A stretch of 64,000 nucleotides of DNA from NCBI GenBank assembly GCA_025361335.1, contig JANYAK010000003.1:47341-111340 (forward strand), in the 5' to 3' direction. The position numbers and the translations under genes are program-made. Of the stretch, positions 1 to 7,704 are shown piece by piece. The notes below the pieces were generated by a model, which saw nothing but the letters and a program-made list of their open reading frames with translations, was not told the origin of the DNA and ran no database searches. This DNA comes from Coriobacteriia bacterium (GTDB lineage Bacteria; Actinomycetota; Coriobacteriia; Anaerosomatales; PALSA-660). The stretch's first letter is position 1. Each line of letters opens with the position of its first letter.

Positions 1-1148
1 CCCGCAAGCGCCAGCACACCCACCATCCACGTGCCGGCGGTGAGGGGCATCTTGCGCCACAGTCCGCCCATATCACGCAGATCCTGCGTACCCGAGCCGT
101 GGATGACGCTGCCCGACGCGAGGAACAGCAGGGACTTGAACGCGGCGTGTGTCACGAGGTGGAACACGGCGGCGACCCATGCGCCTGATCCAAGGGCCGC
201 GAACATGAAGCCGAGCTGGCTGATCGTCGAGTAGGCCAGCACCTTCTTGATGTCTGTCTGGGTCACGGCGATGGTCGCCGCCCCCAGCGCCGTCACGCAT
301 CCGATGACCAGTACGACTTGCAGCGCCGCGGGCGAGGCCGCGAACAGCGGCCACATCCTCGCGACGAGGAACACGCCGGCGGCCACCATCGTCGCGGCGT
401 GGATGAGCGCCGAGACGGGGGTCGGGCCCTCCATCGCGTCGGGCAGCCAGACATGGAGCGGGAACTGGGCGGACTTCCCCGCCGCGCCGGCGAAGAGCAG
501 CAGCGCGGCAACGGTGGCGGTGGAGGCCGGCAGCGCCGCGACGCGGCCGAGGACCTCTGGGATCGCCAACGTCCCCGTGGCGCCCCACAGGACCGCGAGC
601 CCGAGCATGAAGCCGGCGTCCCCGACGCGCGTCACGATGAACGCCTTGCGAGCGGCGTCCGCGGCGCTGGGCTTGTCGTACCAGAAGCCGATGAGCAGGT
701 ACGAACAGGCCCCCACCAGCTCCCATCCCACGAACAGGGTCACGAGCGAATCCGCGAGCACGAGGGCACTCATCGACGCCGTGAACAGTGCGATGAGTGC
801 GAAGTAGCGGCCGGGGTCCGGGTCGCGGCGCATGTAGCCCAGTGAGAACACCACGACCGCCGAGGCGACGACTCCCACCACGACGAGCATGATCGCGGCG
901 AGCCCGTCGGCGTGCCAGCCGATCGTCAGCTCGCCCGAGGATGAGGCGAGCCACCCCAGGGACACCGAGCGGCGCCCGGCGGGTTCGAGCACACACGCGA
1001 CGCCGACGGCCAAGACCGAGACGCTCCCCGCCAGCGCCCCCCAGCACGACAGCTGCATGGAGCGACGCCCGAAGACCCCCACGGCGGCAGATGCCAGCAG
1101 CGGGACGAGCACCGCAAGGTATGCGTTCGCGGTCAGGACGCCCATCAT
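1..1148 (-). CDS. nuoL: NADH-quinone oxidoreductase subunit L (NuoL), C-terminus cut by window edge
   Basis: Minus-strand translation MMGVLTANAYLAVLVPLLASA...GWELVGACSYLLIGFWYDKPSAADAARKAFIVTRVGDAGF...VSALIHAATMVAAGVFLVARMWPLF...ITQTDIKKVLAYSTISQLG-type motifs; follows nuoK. Confidence 0.93.
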   Translation of the reverse strand, partial: MMGVLTANAYLAVLVPLLASAAVGVFGRRSMQLSCWGALAGSVSVLAVGVACVLEPAGRRSVSLGWLASSSGELTIGWHADGLAAIMLVVVGVVASAVVVFSLGYMRRDPDPGRYFALIALFTASMSALVLADSLVTLFVGWELVGACSYLLIGFWYDKPSAADAARKAFIVTRVGDAGFMLGLAVLWGATGTLAIPEVLGRVAALPASTATVAALLLFAGAAGKSAQFPLHVWLPDAMEGPTPVSALIHAATMVAAGVFLVARMWPLFAASPAALQVVLVIGCVTALGAATIAVTQTDIKKVLAYSTISQLGFMFAALGSGAWVAAVFHLVTHAAFKSLLFLASGSVIHGSGTQDLRDMGGLWRKMPLTAGTWMVGVLALA

Positions 1149-1465
1149 CCGCGCACCCGCTGGATGTCGTCGACACCGGTCTTGCCGTGGCGCACGAGCG
1201 ATACGAGCACGGCGAGCCCGACGGCCGCCTCGGCGGCGACCACCGCCAACAGAAGGAGCGCCACTGCCTGCCCCGACGCCGCCGTGTTCGCCCCCGCCGC
1301 CGTCCCGGCCCCCGTCCCGTACGTCGACGAGAGGACGACCAGCAGCAGTGTCGCTCCACCCAGCATGACCTCGATCGAGGCGAGGACCGCCACGATCTCG
1401 CGGCGCGTCAGCACGCCGTAAAGGCCCAAGGAGAACAGCAGGCAGGCGACGACGATACCGCTCAT
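1145..1465 (-). CDS. nuoK: NADH-quinone oxidoreductase subunit K
   Basis: 106 aa, MSGIVVACLLFSLGLYGVLTRREIVAVLASIEVMLGGATLLLV..., overlaps nuoL start and nuoJ stop. Confidence 0.92.
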   Translation of the reverse strand: MSGIVVACLLFSLGLYGVLTRREIVAVLASIEVMLGGATLLLVVLSSTYGTGAGTAAGANTAASGQAVALLLLAVVAAEAAVGLAVLVSLVRHGKTGVDDIQRVRG

Positions 1466-1953
1466 CGCCGGTCCTCCCCCGCCGAGATGGCAAGAACTGC
1501 CACGAGGGCAACGAACAGGAGACCTCCGACCAGCTCGAACGCCGGAAGGAACCGGCCGAGCAGCAGGGCGCCGACGGCGTCGACGGCGTCTTGGCCGGCG
1601 GTCACATCGACGGACGCGGCTCCGACGTCGCGCAACGCCGTGACGAGCACCGCGAAGATCCCCGCGGCCACCGACGCGTGCACGACCGAGAAACGGACAG
1701 CCGGGCCCGCTCTGTCCTCGTCCCGCCGCAGCGCCATGATCGCGAACAAGAACAGTGCGAGGACTCCGCCGACGTACAGGAAGACCTGCGACGCCGCCAG
1801 CAGTGGCATGGCGAAGCGCAGGTAGAGCCCCGCGATCCCGAGCAGGAACGTGCCCAGCCCGGCGATCAGACGAATGGTCTCGCGTGCGACCAGCACGGTC
1901 CACGCGCCTGCGATGGCGACGAGTGCGATCAGCCAGAACGACACCGCGCTCAC
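1462..1953 (-). CDS. nuoJ: NADH-quinone oxidoreductase subunit J (GTG start)
   Basis: VSAVSFWLIALVAIAGAWTVLVARETIRLIAGLGTFLLGIAGLYLRFAMPLLAASQVFLYVGGVLALFLFAIML-like NuoJ sequence. Confidence 0.88.
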   Translation of the reverse strand: MSAVSFWLIALVAIAGAWTVLVARETIRLIAGLGTFLLGIAGLYLRFAMPLLAASQVFLYVGGVLALFLFAIMALRRDEDRAGPAVRFSVVHASVAAGIFAVLVTALRDVGAASVDVTAGQDAVDAVGALLLGRFLPAFELVGGLLFVALVAVLAISAGEDRR

Positions 1954-4004
1954 GAGCGGCCATCCTTCCGGCGAGTGGGACACGCGGGCGATTCGATCCC
2001 GTCCCGCCCGGTCGCCCGGGTCCCGCCCGCGTCCCGCAACATCTCGCCCTTGTCCCAAACGGCCAGGTCGCGGTGGTAGAACGACAGCTCGTACTGGCCT
2101 GTGTGCTCGAGGGTGTTGGTGGGGCACTGCTCGGCGCACAGCCCGCAGAAGCAGCACTTCGTCAGGTCCAGTTCGTAGCGTGTCACGCACCGGGCGCCAG
2201 GGTCGTCCGTCCGCTCCACTCGGATGCAGTAGTCGGGGCAGGTACGGGCGCAGAACTCGCAGCCCACGCACACGCCGCTCTGGCACCGCAGGCAGCGCGC
2301 CGCCTCCACAAGCGACTCGAGACTCGTCAGGCCGAGTTCGACGGGGCGGAAGTCGATGATGCGTTCGTCCGCGGGAGCCATCGGCATCCCGATCCTGCGC
2401 CGCGCCGTCTCCACTCCCGCCAGAGTCGCCTTCTCGTACCTCTCGTACACGGGGACCGGACGCGCGATCCGTCCGTCAGCGATGCTCTCGCCGCGCAGGT
2501 GTCGGAGGATCGATGTGGCCGCCTCATGCCCCGTTGCGATGGACCCGATGCAGGACCCGGGGCCCGTGACCACCTCGCCGCATGCGAAGACCCCCGCGTG
2601 AGACGTGGTGAACATCGCGCCGTTCACCACGAGGTTGCCCCGCCCGTCCACCTCGATATCGCCGCCTGCGACCAGACCGCCCAACTGCGCGCCCTGCCCG
2701 ATCGCGAACACGACGACGTCGCAGGGGAACTCGGTCTCTCTCTCCCCGAACTTCGGCGAGAACCGACCCGTCTCATCGAAGACCGAGAGGCACTCCCTCA
2801 TCCGCATGCCTGTCACGACCCCGCCGGATTCCACGACCTCCTCGGGACCCACCGAGCATGTGAGCACGACACCCTCGTCCAGGGCCTCCTCGACCTCCCA
2901 TGGATGCGCGGGCACCTCGTCCGTGTTCTCCAGCGACGCGAGCCGCACGGCGGTGGCGCCCAGCCGAAGCGCGCATCGCGCCACGTCCACGGCCACGTTG
3001 CCCCCGCCGACGACCAGCACGCGCTTGTCGCGCACACCGGCCTCGTGGTGGAGGTTGGCCTCCCTGAGGAATTCCAGGGCGCCTCTGACGCCTGCCGCGT
3101 CAGCCCCTGGGATGGCGAGGATGCGCGACACTTGGAGTCCCGCGGCGATCAGAACGGCGTCGTACTTGCCCATGAGGTGCTCCATCGCCACATCCGGACC
3201 GACCTCGACGCCGCACCTCAGATCGAGTCCCATCCGCACCAGGTCGTCGATCTCGCCGTGCAAGACCTCGCGTGGGAGACGGTACGCCGGCACCCCGGTG
3301 TACAGAGCGCCGCCGGGCTTCTCGTTCTTCTCGTACATGGTCACGGGGTAGCCCGCGGTCATGAGGTCGAACGCAGCGGCCAGACCCGAAGGCCCCGAGC
3401 CGACGATCGCGACGCGCTTGTCCTGCGCGAGCGGGAGCGCGTGCACTCGTTCCTCCCGCACCGCTTGGTAGAGCTCGTATGCGTGGCGGTGCAGGGGGCG
3501 GACGGCGATCGGCTCGTCGTAGTAGTTGCGCCGGCACGCGCTCTCGCAGGGGCGATGGCAGATGCGGCCCAGCACGCCCGGCAGGATGTTGCGGGAGCGC
3601 ACCAGCTCGTACGCCTCCGCGCTCCGGTCGTCTGCGATCAGGTAGTTCTGGCCACGCGCGTCGACGTTCGCGGGACAGCCACCCGTGCACGGCGCCAAGC
3701 GACGCGCGCTGTAGAGTCCATCGATGACGCCGTTGTAGCTGTCGGAGGACTCCGTGAGCAGGGGGATCTCATCGCGACCGATCGTCCCGCGGAGGTGCAG
3801 TGCCCCCCGCCAACGCGGCGACAGAACGACGCGCTCGTACGGGTAGCGGACCGTGGCGGGCTTGCCGCCCGTCGCGCGCCGGGCGGTCAGACCGAGGCCC
3901 GTCAGCAGGGAACCCCACGCCGCGACGAAGGCCGCCGCTCCCCGCGGCTCGGGGTCGGTGACGGAGTACGCGGTCGCTGAGACGCGCCTGCGCGCTAGAG
4001 CCAT
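1950..4004 (-). CDS. Hybrid protein: NuoI N-terminal segment, GltD-like FAD/NAD(P) oxidoreductase, NuoI C-terminal 2x[4Fe-4S] ferredoxin domain
   Basis: N-term LTGLGLTARRATGGKPATVRYPYERVVLSPRWRGALHLRG (NuoI-like); middle CTGGCPANVDARGQNYL, GSGPSGLAAAFDL, GGGNVAVDVARCALRLGA (GltD family); C-term CVGCEFCARTCPDYCIR...CCFCGLCAEQCPTNTLEHTGQYELSFYHRDLAVWDKGEML (NuoI). One uninterrupted frame in the nuoI position. Confidence 0.9.
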   Translation of the reverse strand: MALARRRVSATAYSVTDPEPRGAAAFVAAWGSLLTGLGLTARRATGGKPATVRYPYERVVLSPRWRGALHLRGTIGRDEIPLLTESSDSYNGVIDGLYSARRLAPCTGGCPANVDARGQNYLIADDRSAEAYELVRSRNILPGVLGRICHRPCESACRRNYYDEPIAVRPLHRHAYELYQAVREERVHALPLAQDKRVAIVGSGPSGLAAAFDLMTAGYPVTMYEKNEKPGGALYTGVPAYRLPREVLHGEIDDLVRMGLDLRCGVEVGPDVAMEHLMGKYDAVLIAAGLQVSRILAIPGADAAGVRGALEFLREANLHHEAGVRDKRVLVVGGGNVAVDVARCALRLGATAVRLASLENTDEVPAHPWEVEEALDEGVVLTCSVGPEEVVESGGVVTGMRMRECLSVFDETGRFSPKFGERETEFPCDVVVFAIGQGAQLGGLVAGGDIEVDGRGNLVVNGAMFTTSHAGVFACGEVVTGPGSCIGSIATGHEAATSILRHLRGESIADGRIARPVPVYERYEKATLAGVETARRRIGMPMAPADERIIDFRPVELGLTSLESLVEAARCLRCQSGVCVGCEFCARTCPDYCIRVERTDDPGARCVTRYELDLTKCCFCGLCAEQCPTNTLEHTGQYELSFYHRDLAVWDKGEMLRDAGGTRATGRDGIESPACPTRRKDGRS

Positions 4005-4954
4005 GCCGCCACCAGCCCCACGACGGCCAATTGAACGAGCGCCATCGGCGTGAGCACCTTCCACGCGAGCGCCATCAGCTGGTCGGAGCGGAATCGCGGG
4101 AACGTCCACTTGACCCACATGACGAGCGTGACGATGGCGATCGCCTCGGTCAGAAGGATCGCGAATCCCGCGACCCCGGGGACCCCGTGCGAGCCGCCGA
4201 GGAACACAGCGGCGCCGAACAGCGAGGCGGCCAGGATCGCGCCATATTCCGACATCATGAAGATGGCCCACCGGATCCCGGAGTAGTCGGCGAAGTACCC
4301 GGCGACAAGCTCGGATTCCGCCTCCGGGATGTCGAACGGGCCACGGTTCATCTCGGCTATCGACGAGACGATGTAGACGACGAACGCCACGGCGGTCAGC
4401 GGGAGCCACCACCATCGCCATGCGGCCATCATGCCGACAGGCCGCATCGATCCCGCGAGGACCACCATGCTGAGCACCGACAGTGTGCGCGGCACCTCGT
4501 ACGACACCATCTGCGCGGCCCCCCGCAGCCCCCCGATCGTGGCGTACGTGTTGCCCGAGGCCCAACCCCCGACCAGCACGCCGAGAACCGATACGGACGG
4601 CACCGCCAGGAAGAACAGGGCGCCGACCGACGTGTCCAGGGGCGCCCATCCCGCGGACAGCGGAACGGCCAGCAGAGACACCGCGATCGGCACGAACACG
4701 ACGAGAGGCGCACGAAGAAACGGGCCGGGATCCGCCCTGGAGGGCAGGATGTCCTCCTTCAGGACGAGTTTCACCGTGTCCGCCAGCGTCTGCAGCAGCC
4801 CGAACGGCCCAGCCTGCTGCGGACCGAACCGCATCTGGATGCGGGCGGACACCTTGCGCTCCCACCAGACGCCGAAGAGCGCAGCCAGCGCGATGGCACT
4901 ACCCGCGCCGAGCCCGCCGGCGACTCCCCAGGCCAGCCCCGCGGCCCCGCTCAT
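3995..4954 (-). CDS. nuoH: NADH-quinone oxidoreductase subunit H
   Basis: WWERKVSARIQMRFGPQQAGPFGLLQTLADTVKLVLKEDILP; EMNRGPFDIPEAESELVAGYFADYSGIRWAIFMMSEY. Confidence 0.95.
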   Translation of the reverse strand: MSGAAGLAWGVAGGLGAGSAIALAALFGVWWERKVSARIQMRFGPQQAGPFGLLQTLADTVKLVLKEDILPSRADPGPFLRAPLVVFVPIAVSLLAVPLSAGWAPLDTSVGALFFLAVPSVSVLGVLVGGWASGNTYATIGGLRGAAQMVSYEVPRTLSVLSMVVLAGSMRPVGMMAAWRWWWLPLTAVAFVVYIVSSIAEMNRGPFDIPEAESELVAGYFADYSGIRWAIFMMSEYGAILAASLFGAAVFLGGSHGVPGVAGFAILLTEAIAIVTLVMWVKWTFPRFRSDQLMALAWKVLTPMALVQLAVVGLVAAWL

Positions 4955-6096
4955 CGGTCCACCTCCCCGAACACGGGGTCGAGCGAGCCGAGGATGACCA
5001 CGAGGTCCGATATCGTGTGTCCCGGCGCCAGACGCCCGATCAGCGCCAGGTTGCAAAACGCGGGCGAGCGGAACTTCACCCGGTAGGGTCGTGTCGACCC
5101 GTCCGAGGCGACGAACACGCCCAGCGTGCCGCGCGCCGACTCGATGCGGTCGTAGGCGTCTCCCTGGCGCGGCGCCAGCAAGCGGGGGAATCCTTCCGCG
5201 TGCACGGGCCCCGGTTCGATCTGGTCGAGCGCCTGAGTGATGATCCGGCAGGACTCGACCGCCTCCCACAGACGGCACCGGCCTCGGTCGTACGCGTCTC
5301 CCGCGTCCCCTAGGGGGATGTCGAAGTCGAACCGCGGATAGACGGAGTAGGGGTCGTCCCTCCTCAGATCCCAGTCGACCCCCGACCCGCGGGCTGTCGG
5401 CCCCGATGCCCCCCAGGCGACCGCGTCATCAGCGGACAAGACCCCGACGCCCTTCAGCCGTCCGCGCGCGATGGTGTTTCCGAAGAAGAGCCGGTCCATC
5501 TCTTCGATCTTGGCAGGAAGTCGATCGACCACGGCGCGGCATGCGTCCGTCCAGCCATCGGGCAGATCGCGAGCCACGCCGCCGGGACGGACGTAGCTAT
5601 AGGTGAGCCGGGCGCCGCACAGCTCCTCGAACAGCTCCACGACCCGCTCGCGCACGTCGAACGCCCACACGAACATGGTGAAGGCTCCCGTGTCGGCCCC
5701 CGACGAGCCGATGGCCATCATGTGCGAGGCGATGCGCTGGAGCTCGCAGGTGATGACCCTGATGTACTCGGCGCGCTCGGGGACACGGATGCTCGCGAGC
5801 CGCTCGACGGCCCGGCAGTACGCCCAGTTCGCGTACATGGAGCCGACGTAGTCGAGCCGGTCGGTCAGAGGCACGATCTGAAGGTACGTGCGGTTCTCGC
5901 ACATCTTCTCGATGCCGCGGTGCAGGTAGCCGATCACCGGCTCCGCGCGGGTGACGATCTCGCCGTCGATGTGGGCGATGATGCGGCACACCCCGTGGGT
6001 GGAGGGGTGCGAAGGCCCGATGTTGACGACCAGCTCCTCGACCGTCCTGCCCTCCGCGTCCTCGACGGGCGTCCTGCTCTCGATGTCCACCGCCAC
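4951..6096 (-). CDS. nuoD: NADH-quinone oxidoreductase subunit D (probable GTG start after AAAGGAGGTG)
   Basis: NIGPSHPSTHGVCRIIAHIDGEIVTRAEPVIGYLHRGIEKMCENRTY; C-term VILGSLDPVFGEVDR. Confidence 0.95.
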   Translation of the reverse strand: MAVDIESRTPVEDAEGRTVEELVVNIGPSHPSTHGVCRIIAHIDGEIVTRAEPVIGYLHRGIEKMCENRTYLQIVPLTDRLDYVGSMYANWAYCRAVERLASIRVPERAEYIRVITCELQRIASHMMAIGSSGADTGAFTMFVWAFDVRERVVELFEELCGARLTYSYVRPGGVARDLPDGWTDACRAVVDRLPAKIEEMDRLFFGNTIARGRLKGVGVLSADDAVAWGASGPTARGSGVDWDLRRDDPYSVYPRFDFDIPLGDAGDAYDRGRCRLWEAVESCRIITQALDQIEPGPVHAEGFPRLLAPRQGDAYDRIESARGTLGVFVASDGSTRPYRVKFRSPAFCNLALIGRLAPGHTISDLVVILGSLDPVFGEVDR

Positions 6097-6149
6097 CCCT
6101 GCCACCTCCTTTCGCCACATGCGACCCTGCGTCGCGCACGCCTCTCGCG

Positions 6150-6611
6150 TCAGATGTAGTCCGGACGCTTCACGACGCGATCGTCGACGTAGTCCTTGCG
6201 CAGGAGATGCCCCACCCAGTCATCAGGCAGCAGGATCCGCCTCAGGTCCGGGTGGCCCTCGAACTCGATGCCGAAGAGGTCGTACACCTCACGCTCCTGC
6301 CAGTCGGCCGCCGGCCACAGATCGAACAGCGAACTGATTCGCGGCTGGTCGCGGGGAACGGAGCACCGCAGCGACAGCCCGGTGCGGATCTCGGCCGACT
6401 CGAGCCGATAGACCAGCTCGAACGTCTCGCCCCGGTCGAGTGCCGTCACCACATCGAGCCGGGAGAATCCCAGCTCTTTCATGTCGCCGGCGGCCCGATG
6501 CAGGTCGTCGGGTTCCACGGTCAGCGTCCCGTCGCCGAACTCGCTCGAGAACAGCGGGCACAACAGCGGGTATCGAGAGCACAGATGCTCTCTCAGCTCT
6601 TCGATGTTCAC
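6150..6611 (-). CDS. nuoC: NADH-quinone oxidoreductase subunit C
   Basis: PRISSLFDLWPAADWQEREVYDLFGIEFEGHPDLRRILLPDDWVGHLLRKDY. Confidence 0.94.
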   Translation of the reverse strand: MNIEELREHLCSRYPLLCPLFSSEFGDGTLTVEPDDLHRAAGDMKELGFSRLDVVTALDRGETFELVYRLESAEIRTGLSLRCSVPRDQPRISSLFDLWPAADWQEREVYDLFGIEFEGHPDLRRILLPDDWVGHLLRKDYVDDRVVKRPDYI

Positions 6612-7231
6612 TCGGGACCGCCACCGGGATCGGTCGGCCGGACGGGGACGTGCGGCACGGACGGCCGCTCGCGCGCATCCACGGAGCCGGCTCGCTCATC
6701 GCCCGCGCTCGGCAGGACCATCTCGCGCGGATGAGAATGCCCGGCCGCGATGGACCGGGTCTGGATCAGCTCCCGCAGCTGGAGTATCCCGTCCTGGAGC
6801 GACTCCGGCCGCGGCGGGCACCCCGCGATGTACACGTCGACAGGAAGGAACTCGTCGATACCGCGCACCACCGAATACGTGTCGTAGAAGAAGATGCCGC
6901 CCGACACGGCGCAGTTGCCCATCGCGACCACGTACTTGGGATCGGGCATCTGCTCGTACAGTCGCGCGATCGCCGGGGCCATCCTCCGCGTGACGGTGCC
7001 GGCCACCACCATGACGTCCGTGTGCCGCGGATCGGGCCGCGGGAACGTCCCCAAACGGTCGAAGTCGAACTTCGAGAACGACGCGGCGATGAGCTCCATG
7101 GCGCAGCAGGCCGTGCCCATGGGCATCGCCCACAGAGACTGCCCCCGCGACCAGTCGACGAGCGCATCCACCGAGGTCAGGAGAAGGGGCGCGCCGGTGA
7201 GGGCGCGACCGATGCGGTCTACGAGCGCCAT
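6608..7231 (-). CDS. nuoB: NADH-quinone oxidoreductase subunit B
   Basis: GTACCAMELIAASFSKFDFDRLGTFPRPDPRHTDVMVVAGTVTRRMAPAIARLYEQMPDPKYVVAMGNCAVSGGIFF...VYIAGCPPRPESL. Confidence 0.95.
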   Translation of the reverse strand: MALVDRIGRALTGAPLLLTSVDALVDWSRGQSLWAMPMGTACCAMELIAASFSKFDFDRLGTFPRPDPRHTDVMVVAGTVTRRMAPAIARLYEQMPDPKYVVAMGNCAVSGGIFFYDTYSVVRGIDEFLPVDVYIAGCPPRPESLQDGILQLRELIQTRSIAAGHSHPREMVLPSAGDERAGSVDARERPSVPHVPVRPTDPGGGPE

Positions 7232-7581
7232 TCGAGCGCCCCCTTGCGCCACGCGTAGGCGAGTCCGAACGCGAGGAACCCGACGAACGCACCGACCGCG
7301 CCGAGGGACAGCGCCGATCCTCTCACCCGAGCAGCCACCGCGAACAGCAGCACGCTCTCAGCGTCGAAGATCACGAACAGGACCGCGATCGTGGCATATC
7401 GCAGGCGGACAGGGACATGGGGATCGCCGGCCTGCGGCATGCCACACTCGTAGGGTTCGCGCTTCTCCACGGTGGGCAGCCGCGGCGACAGCAGCTTGTT
7501 GACCCCGAAGACGACGCCCACGAAGGCGACCGCGGCGACGGCGGCACCGATCACGAACATCAAGGACCCGACAGGACCCAC
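7219..7581 (-). CDS. nuoA: NADH-quinone oxidoreductase subunit A
   Basis: REPYECGMPQAGDPHVPVRLRYATIAVLFVIFDAESVLLFAVA. Confidence 0.93.
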   Translation of the reverse strand: MGPVGSLMFVIGAAVAAVAFVGVVFGVNKLLSPRLPTVEKREPYECGMPQAGDPHVPVRLRYATIAVLFVIFDAESVLLFAVAARVRGSALSLGAVGAFVGFLAFGLAYAWRKGALEWRS

Positions 7582-7627
7582 CGCGACCCCCCGCCCCGGC
7601 TACAGCCGCGAGCACCGGCTCGAGCGC

Positions 7628-7657
7628 ATCATACGCGAACGCCGAAGCGCTTGTAAA
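7628..7657 (-). promoter_or_regulatory. Predicted sigma70 promoter of the nuo operon: -35 TTTACA, 18-bp spacer, -10 TATGAT
   Basis: Minus strand reads TTTACA-AGCGCTTCGGCGTTCGCG-TATGAT about 40 nt upstream of nuoA. Confidence 0.65.
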
Positions 7658-7669
7658 CGGCAGTTACAA
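7651..7669. promoter_or_regulatory. Inverted repeat TTGTAA-N7-TTACAA overlapping the nuo -35 box; candidate operator
   Basis: Plus strand ttgtaaacggcagttacaa, perfect 6-bp arms. Confidence 0.55.
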
Positions 7670-7704
7670 AGTCCCGGCACTCCCCCGGCACTCCCCCGGC
7701 GCTG

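Noticed and set aside
1755-3980. 741-aa plus-strand ORF antisense to the NuoI hybrid
   Set aside because: Arg/His/Pro/Ala-rich shadow frame of a well-supported minus-strand gene; no recognisable domain.
7651-7669. Calling the nuo palindrome a confirmed Rex site
   Set aside because: Spacer is one base too long and the half-sites deviate from TTGTGAA; kept only as an operator candidate.
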